From Acidobacteria bacterium UBA6911 (GTDB lineage Bacteria > Acidobacteriota > UBA6911), in NCBI GenBank assembly GCA_002451015.1, contig DKBB01000258.1, positions 25,865-35,153 of the forward strand: DNA of 9,289 nt, given 5' to 3'. Positions 5,161 to 9,289 of this stretch are shown piece after piece. Both the position numbers and the translations under genes were made by a program. Below the pieces are notes generated by a model that searched no databases, was not told where the DNA came from, and worked only from the letters and a program-made list of their open reading frames with translations. Numbering within the stretch: the first letter of the stretch is position 1; each line of letters begins with the position of its first letter.

Positions 5161-6360
5161 TCAATGATTGCCGGAAACGCCCCTGCCGAAGATGACTATC
5201 TGGCGGGTGTTGATAAGAGGCCAGCCGTTTTTCCAGTCGTATTCTTCATAGCCTCCGGGCATAGGGTTCAGGCGGATTACACACGCGCCACGAACGCAGT
5301 TTCCGGCATTGTGGTCGATTGCCCCGAGGTAATCCCATCCGTCCCCATAGGTTCCGGATTTTACCGACCGGTCGGGTCTCCCGGGTTTCGATATGTCTCC
5401 GAGGATGTCGCGTTGAGGCATGATTAAACGGTAAGGCCCTTCCCCGACAAGATGCCCGGTCCCTTTTTCATACCGCGAAATATCCAATGGCGCTCGGTTC
5501 TGTTCAAACGCAAGCAGAAGCCATAATGAGCCGGGAATCTCCCTTCCGTCGACAACATCCGGTGGAACCGTTGCCGGATAGTCTACAAAACTTTTCTCCT
5601 TGTCCGTGATTGCATTGGGTTCGGCATAGAAGTATCCCATGGGGAAGGGCTTCAGGACGTCCTCCATTGTATAGTCGATACTGTACCCGTCAGGTGCAAA
5701 CACCGTAATGCCGACAACATCCGTCAAGTCAGCACCGGCTGCATCGAGAAGATCTTTTACCAGGATCCCGGAATAGCTGGTATAAACATCGAACTGCTGT
5801 GTCGTCCTGTTCATCAGCATAAACTGTGTATGGCGTGGAAGGCTCCGGATGCGGTCCCGGTTCAACGTGATAAACGGGGCCTGCGGTTGTCCCGGCCGGC
5901 TTGAGGATTCCCCGGGATATCTTGTTTGGGTGATCTCTGCACCGTTTGAATATCCGTCGCCGTCGGAATCCAGTTCTTCTATCGCTTTCAGGGCTTCAAT
6001 TGTCCGTCCCTTTTGCTTGTATGCCATTCCAAAAGAATTCAGGGTTTCCTCGTAATTTTCAGGAACACCGGTTTTGTATCTTGCGTTGGGGAACACAATC
6101 AGATGACAGTAGCCGCAGGAACTAAATTCCCGCTCTGTATCCGTTGCCGCGACTCCGCCGCGGTGGCAGGTCTGGCAGTCGTCCAGCCGGGATCCTGCCG
6201 ATTCGGGATATTGTTGAATGAAATTATCAATGTCCCGGTCGTTTTCGTGGCCGGCATACGCCTTGGATGTGATTTCGGCCCGGGGAGTATTTTCTTTCAG
6301 CACGCAGCTGAAGGCGGCGACTGTAAGGGCTATTGCCGGTACCAACAAAAACTTACGCAT
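5161..6360 (-). CDS. Cytochrome-c-like lipoprotein with a molybdopterin-oxidoreductase-like domain
   Basis: This 399-residue protein is exported: a basic start, a hydrophobic stretch and AAFSC19 resemble a loose lipobox, so it is probably a lipoprotein. Two CXXCH heme c motifs follow, CQTCH (62-66) and CGYCH (82-86). Next is DSDGDGYSNGAE (131-142), a calcium-loop motif of the dockerin/thrombospondin-3 type. From about 163 a domain begins that resembles the fold of sulfite-oxidase-type molybdopterin-binding proteins: the signature GILVKDLLDAAGADLTDVVG (198-217) and APDGYSIDY (222-230), then GEGPYRLIMPQ (306-316) and DHNAGNCVRGACVIRLNPMP (349-368). The usual molybdenum-ligand cysteine is not evident; the only late cysteines are Cys355 and Cys360. 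It probably works in the periplasm or at the outer membrane in electron transfer linked to the receptor gene 92 nt upstream. The start ATG 6360 has only a weak GGA ribosome site. Confidence 0.82.
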   Translation of the reverse strand: MRKFLLVPAIALTVAAFSCVLKENTPRAEITSKAYAGHENDRDIDNFIQQYPESAGSRLDDCQTCHRGGVAATDTEREFSSCGYCHLIVFPNARYKTGVPENYEETLNSFGMAYKQKGRTIEALKAIEELDSDGDGYSNGAEITQTRYPGESSSRPGQPQAPFITLNRDRIRSLPRHTQFMLMNRTTQQFDVYTSYSGILVKDLLDAAGADLTDVVGITVFAPDGYSIDYTMEDVLKPFPMGYFYAEPNAITDKEKSFVDYPATVPPDVVDGREIPGSLWLLLAFEQNRAPLDISRYEKGTGHLVGEGPYRLIMPQRDILGDISKPGRPDRSVKSGTYGDGWDYLGAIDHNAGNCVRGACVIRLNPMPGGYEEYDWKNGWPLINTRQIVIFGRGVSGNH

Positions 6361-6407
6361 TCGATTTCCGTAAAAGATAAATCTGATGGATATCGTGAAC
6401 CGGAACA

Positions 6408-6436
6408 GCAGGGGCGAATAAAAGTTTCGCCCCCGC
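6408..6436 (-). other. Strong intercistronic hairpin between the receptor and cytochrome genes
   Basis: GCAGGGGCGAA (6408-6418) pairs with TTCGCCCCCGC (6426-6436), 11 positions with a single mismatch, around a 7-nt loop. It begins 16 nt after the receptor stop codon. No U-run follows on the minus strand, so read-through is expected. A role in stabilising the receptor mRNA 3' end, or in lowering expression of the downstream genes relative to the receptor, is an inference. Confidence 0.5.
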
Positions 6437-6452
6437 TACAATCGAAATGAAA

Positions 6453-8837
6453 TTAGAACTGGTATCTTAGATTGAAGTACCAGTTCCGGCCCGCCATAAG
6501 ATATCCTTCGCGGTAATAATAGTTCCGGTCAAAGATATTTTTCACGCCGACCTGCATCCTGGCCCCGCCGAACACCGGGATGATTCCTCCAAGGTCCGCC
6601 GTCGCAAAATTGGATGCCGGAATTGGATTGGCAAAGCCGAACTCATCTATAAAAAAGTCGCCGATATTGCCGCTTTCGTAACGCGCGGTAGCCATCAGGG
6701 ATATTTCGCGCGGCAGCAGTATGTTTGCCGTTCCGACGGTTTTATGCTTCGGTGTTCCTGTTGGAAACACCGGCGGCATTTCTTCGGGACCGGAAATCGA
6801 ACGGCTCAGGTAACTGTATTGCAGGTCGAGGGATGCCCTTGGATGCAGATCGCTGCGCATGGTGATTTCCACCCCGTGGTGCAGTTCCTTGCCGACATTG
6901 ACGGACTGTTCGCAGTAGCCTCTTAAATCGGACCTTCGGCAAAAATTTTCCGACGGTTCCGGGACGTAGGCCCTAGCAATGGCGTCATAGACATCGCTGC
7001 GGAAGAGTTCAACCTGGACCATGCTTCTGAACGGAAGCACATGCGCATATCCAAGGCTCCAGTTCCGGGTATTCTCCGGTTTCAATGTCGGGTTGGGGAT
7101 TGCCCTGTTGTTCTTGTAGGAATACCTGTCTTTCATTGTAGGGAAATGACTTTTCTTTGCGAAAGTGAAAAACAGGGAGCCGGACTTGCTTATTGAGAAG
7201 GAGATGGATGCCAGGGGATTAAAAGCCCATTCATTCACACAAGCGGAAAAGGAGGCGGCACCGGCTTCACCGGCGCATTCAAAAGGTGCGATCTCGTTAT
7301 TGACAAGATCCTGAGCCTTAATTCCGTTGATGTTTTCCGCGCTGAATCCCAGGATGGCATGAATCCGGCCTGTAAGGGCAATGGAATCCTGCAGCCCGAT
7401 GGATATCTGCTGGTCGCGATGGGTTCTCGCCGGAATCGCTTCCGGCACTCCGTCGGTAAATGCGACATCGCCTTCTTTATGGGTGTCGTCCTTAAAAAAG
7501 AAAGAAGCGCTGAGAGTTTGCCGGTTCAGTGCCCGTGTGGAGAACTGGGAGGAAAATCCGGCCGAGTAGTCGTTGTATTTCGAATAGCTTTCCAGCTCGG
7601 AATATGGCTCGATGCCTTCAACCGGGTCCGGCGGCAGGAATACATCCAGCTTGTTCGGATAGCGGTCGTAAAATAGGCGGAACTGGATGTCGTTTTCTTC
7701 GCCCAGGCCCTTGTTGGAGCTGAAATAGTAGCTTTCCCGGTCCCAGTAGTCCCACTGCCAGTATTTGGGTGAATTATTTTCGGGATCGTATCCGGAATAG
7801 GGAGGGGTGCCGTATTCCGCATTCTGCCCCATAAAGCTGAAAATGTATTGATCGCGCTCGTTCGGCAGGTACCCGATCCGGCCGTCGTAGTCGGCATCGC
7901 GCTGATACGAGTTGGTGCGGTTATAGGATGGCTGGTCCGGAATACGATCGATGTCGACATTGCCCGATATCGGATAATAATCGGTTTCAAGCCAGTCAAA
8001 ACCGCCCTGGATCATGAAATTCTCCAGTCGGGAACCCATGTGAATGCCCGATTCGATCATCCGCCCCGAACCGGTGCCCATGACAATGTCGCCTTCCAGT
8101 TTCTTTTCCGGCTGGCGGGTGACGATATTGATGGCACCGCCCAGTCCGTTTGGTCCCAGCAGCGGGGAAGAGTAACCCTTGGCTACCTGTATCTCGGCAA
8201 CATTGCGGGACAGGAACCGGCCGATATCCGCATATCCGTCATAAGGGACGTAGACGGGTATGTTGTCCAGGTACAATCCGACCTGCCGGGTATCGAAACC
8301 GCGGATCATTGTGCCGGATTGGTTCCGGGAAGGTTTGAAATCGATACTTATCCCGGGAAGATACTCAAGCGCCTCCACCACATTGGTTGCGCGGCGGGCT
8401 TCGATCTTGGTGTTGTCGATGTTGTCCGCAATCGGGGATAGGGGGGACAGCTCCGCTGAAACGCTGATTTCCGTGACGCCGAGTTCAAACGGCCGCATGG
8501 AATCCTGCTTTAAAAGTTCTTGGATGGAATCCTGCAGCAGAGCGATTTCCTCCCGGACCTGTTCGGCACTCAGGATGCCTGATGGTGCCGCCGGCAGTTC
8601 AACAGTGGACCTCGGATGCAGCTGCAGCCAGAATTCCAATCCGGTTCGGATTTGGGCGACAAGATCCTTTTGTCCCTCCAGGTCGGAATCCGGGAAATTC
8701 TGTAAATAATTGAGATCCTGTTGCCATGTAAGCAATTGCTTGGCTTGTCCGAACAGCGGCGCCGTGCATTGCAATGAAAGAAGCGAAACAAGAATAAACC
8801 ACAGGATTAAAAAACGGGGGCGATGCGTTAACTTCAT
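6453..8837 (-). CDS. TonB-dependent outer-membrane receptor with a helical N-terminal extension
   Basis: This 794-residue protein is a TonB-dependent receptor that would import a scarce ligand across the outer membrane using TonB-ExbBD energy. It has a signal peptide (1-30, cleavage near LFG30). An extension of about 90 residues (31-120) follows, predicted helical with heptad-like leucines, which is not the usual STN domain. A TonB-box-like strand (VTEISVSAE, 121-129) leads into the plug (about 145-245), with VVEALEYLPGISIDF, MIRGFDTRQVGLYLDNIPVY and GPNGLGGAINIVTRQP. The rest is a beta-barrel ending in NLRYQF with the terminal phenylalanine expected for Bam recognition. Two cysteine pairs lie in predicted loops (FECAG...SACVN; NFCRR...GYCEQ). 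Plug sequences of this form recur in receptors next to heme lipoproteins. ATG 8837 is preferred over ATG 8843 because AAGGA abuts the latter. It leads the operon. The ligand is unknown. Confidence 0.94.
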   Translation of the reverse strand: MKLTHRPRFLILWFILVSLLSLQCTAPLFGQAKQLLTWQQDLNYLQNFPDSDLEGQKDLVAQIRTGLEFWLQLHPRSTVELPAAPSGILSAEQVREEIALLQDSIQELLKQDSMRPFELGVTEISVSAELSPLSPIADNIDNTKIEARRATNVVEALEYLPGISIDFKPSRNQSGTMIRGFDTRQVGLYLDNIPVYVPYDGYADIGRFLSRNVAEIQVAKGYSSPLLGPNGLGGAINIVTRQPEKKLEGDIVMGTGSGRMIESGIHMGSRLENFMIQGGFDWLETDYYPISGNVDIDRIPDQPSYNRTNSYQRDADYDGRIGYLPNERDQYIFSFMGQNAEYGTPPYSGYDPENNSPKYWQWDYWDRESYYFSSNKGLGEENDIQFRLFYDRYPNKLDVFLPPDPVEGIEPYSELESYSKYNDYSAGFSSQFSTRALNRQTLSASFFFKDDTHKEGDVAFTDGVPEAIPARTHRDQQISIGLQDSIALTGRIHAILGFSAENINGIKAQDLVNNEIAPFECAGEAGAASFSACVNEWAFNPLASISFSISKSGSLFFTFAKKSHFPTMKDRYSYKNNRAIPNPTLKPENTRNWSLGYAHVLPFRSMVQVELFRSDVYDAIARAYVPEPSENFCRRSDLRGYCEQSVNVGKELHHGVEITMRSDLHPRASLDLQYSYLSRSISGPEEMPPVFPTGTPKHKTVGTANILLPREISLMATARYESGNIGDFFIDEFGFANPIPASNFATADLGGIIPVFGGARMQVGVKNIFDRNYYYREGYLMAGRNWYFNLRYQF

Positions 8838-8897
8838 GATCATTCCTTTGTGTAGATTTGAAATTCTGACGTAAAAGTTTTCTTTATGCTTTTTCCC

Positions 8898-8926
8898 GGC
8901 AGCTTTCTGCCTTGAAATCCTTTCAA
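8898..8926 (-). promoter_or_regulatory. Two adjoining hairpins in the receptor leader
   Basis: On the minus strand TTGAAA-GGA-TTTCAA is followed directly by GGCAG-AAAG-CTGCC, both perfect stems, about 60-90 nt before the start codon. With the predicted start site near 9025 the leader would be about 185 nt, long enough for RNA-level control. No known riboswitch consensus was recognised. Confidence 0.35.
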
Positions 8927-8942
8927 AGTAAAATTCAGTAAC

Positions 8943-8958
8943 TCCTTTTAATGAAAAT
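8943..8958 (-). promoter_or_regulatory. Leader box shared with the exported methyltransferase leader
   Basis: Plus-strand TCCTTTTAATGAAAAT, the counterpart of 3929-3945 (one mismatch, one gap), at nearly the same distance from promoter and start codon in both leaders. Function unknown. Confidence 0.35.
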
Positions 8959-9015
8959 CTCTTTGAAAGTATGAGGATTTTCCAAATTGAAAAGGATGTT
9001 GAAATGTGAAACTAA

Positions 9016-9059
9016 TTACAAAGAATTACAATAATTAACAATATTACGCCTTATGTCAA
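9016..9059 (-). promoter_or_regulatory. Receptor promoter with 10-bp-phased direct repeats
   Basis: On the minus strand a perfect -35 TTGACA (9059-9054) is followed after 17 nt by AATTAT (9036-9031, 4 of 6). On the plus strand, TTACAA (9016), TTACAA (9026) and TAACAA (9036) repeat exactly every 10 bp and overlap the -10 and the initial transcribed region, a position suited to repression. The 9025-9047 core recurs upstream of the exported methyltransferase gene. The same stretch lies upstream of the divergent gene at 9110, which it could also control. Confidence 0.6.
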
Positions 9060-9109
9060 TTAAAATGCTTTAAAGTGAGTAAAATTCGAATTGCTTTTAT
9101 CACCATGGC

Positions 9110-9289
9110 ATGATAGAAAAGATTCGTAATTTCAGAGCGGTCGAATCCTTGTTACTGGAGATTGCGATGGTCCACAAATGGTTCGGTATTCACAACGGAT
9201 TGGTAACGGCGGGACGTTTCCCTTCAATTGTCAAGATTAAGGAAAATATTTCAGCATCGGAAATTGTGCTGCTTCTTCTGTTCGGTGCC
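9110..9289 (+). CDS. N-terminal part of an unidentified protein, probably membrane-bound
   Basis: The frame is open for 60 codons from ATG 9110 to the window edge, starting MIEKIRNFRAVES. It is basic and amphipathic, then becomes strongly hydrophobic at the cut (SEIVLLLLFGA), suggesting the first transmembrane segment. ATG 9110 has no ribosome site. The alternative ATG 9167 (MVHKWFGIHN) has GGAG 6 nt upstream and may be the true start, in which case the preceding 19 codons are leader. The gene is divergent from the TonB receptor and shares its AT-rich upstream region. I do not recognise the family from this fragment; a transporter component would fit the neighbourhood, but that is only a guess. 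Confidence 0.6.
   Translation, partial: MIEKIRNFRAVESLLLEIAMVHKWFGIHNGLVTAGRFPSIVKIKENISASEIVLLLLFGA

Noticed and set aside
7526..7999. A 157-codon minus-strand frame within the receptor gene, rich in Thr, Ser, Ile and Arg.
   Set aside because: Low-complexity composition typical of an alternate frame of the receptor's aromatic- and Asp-rich barrel; no ribosome site.
8840..8950. A leader reading frame on the minus strand whose TGA overlaps the first receptor ATG as ATGA (about 28 codons from a TTG).
   Set aside because: Only TTG or CTG could start it, neither has a well-spaced ribosome site, and the predicted peptide is low in recognisable features.
8844..9030. Cobalamin or molybdenum-cofactor riboswitch in the receptor leader.
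   Set aside because: None of the conserved B12-box, GCCACTG or Moco core sequences is present, and the leader is too AT-rich.
9011..9050. Fur box in the AT-rich receptor promoter.
   Set aside because: There is no GATAATGATTATC-like dyad; the pattern is direct repeats, not the Fur inverted hexamers.

Overview
The window comes from a diderm (Gram-negative type) bacterium of roughly 50-53% G+C. A TonB-dependent outer-membrane receptor, a cytochrome-like lipoprotein with CXXCH motifs, and several exported proteins support this. The heme lipoprotein beside a TonB receptor resembles arrangements I associate with delta-proteobacteria-like or other anaerobic/microaerobic lineages, but nothing here fixes the phylum. 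There are no insertion sequences, CRISPR arrays, tRNAs or rRNAs.

Left part, plus strand (1-2979). A short hydrophobic reading frame runs in from the left edge. It is either the end of an upstream membrane-protein gene or a tiny lipoprotein. It is followed 33 nt later by a UGT-fold glycosyltransferase, an exported single-domain rhodanese, and, after a 400-nt gap with its own promoter candidate, a DEDDh 3'-5' exonuclease. These look like household or accessory genes rather than one pathway.

Middle and right, minus strand (3160-8837). An exported SAM-dependent methyltransferase is transcribed on its own. Upstream of it lies a group read in the order TonB receptor (8837-6453), lipoprotein with two heme motifs and a molybdopterin-oxidoreductase-like domain (6360-5161), and a cytoplasmic SAM methyltransferase (5015-4161). 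The likely theme is outer-membrane uptake of a metal complex or small ligand plus periplasmic redox or methyl chemistry. The substrate cannot be read from the sequence. A divergent gene starts at about 9110 and runs off the right edge.

Most notable signal. The upstream regions of the exported methyltransferase and of the TonB receptor share three colinear blocks at nearly the same distances. The first is a promoter-overlapping array of TTACAA/TAACAA hexamers repeated every 10 bp. The second is an ATGAAAAT-containing box about 100 nt before the start codon. The third is a nearly identical start region (AGGA...ATGATCATGAA). This suggests a common regulator, of the kind that binds tandem direct repeats, and ties the isolated methyltransferase gene to the receptor operon. 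Several GC-rich hairpins without U-tracts lie between genes. One of them follows an extended -10 promoter and may be a small RNA.
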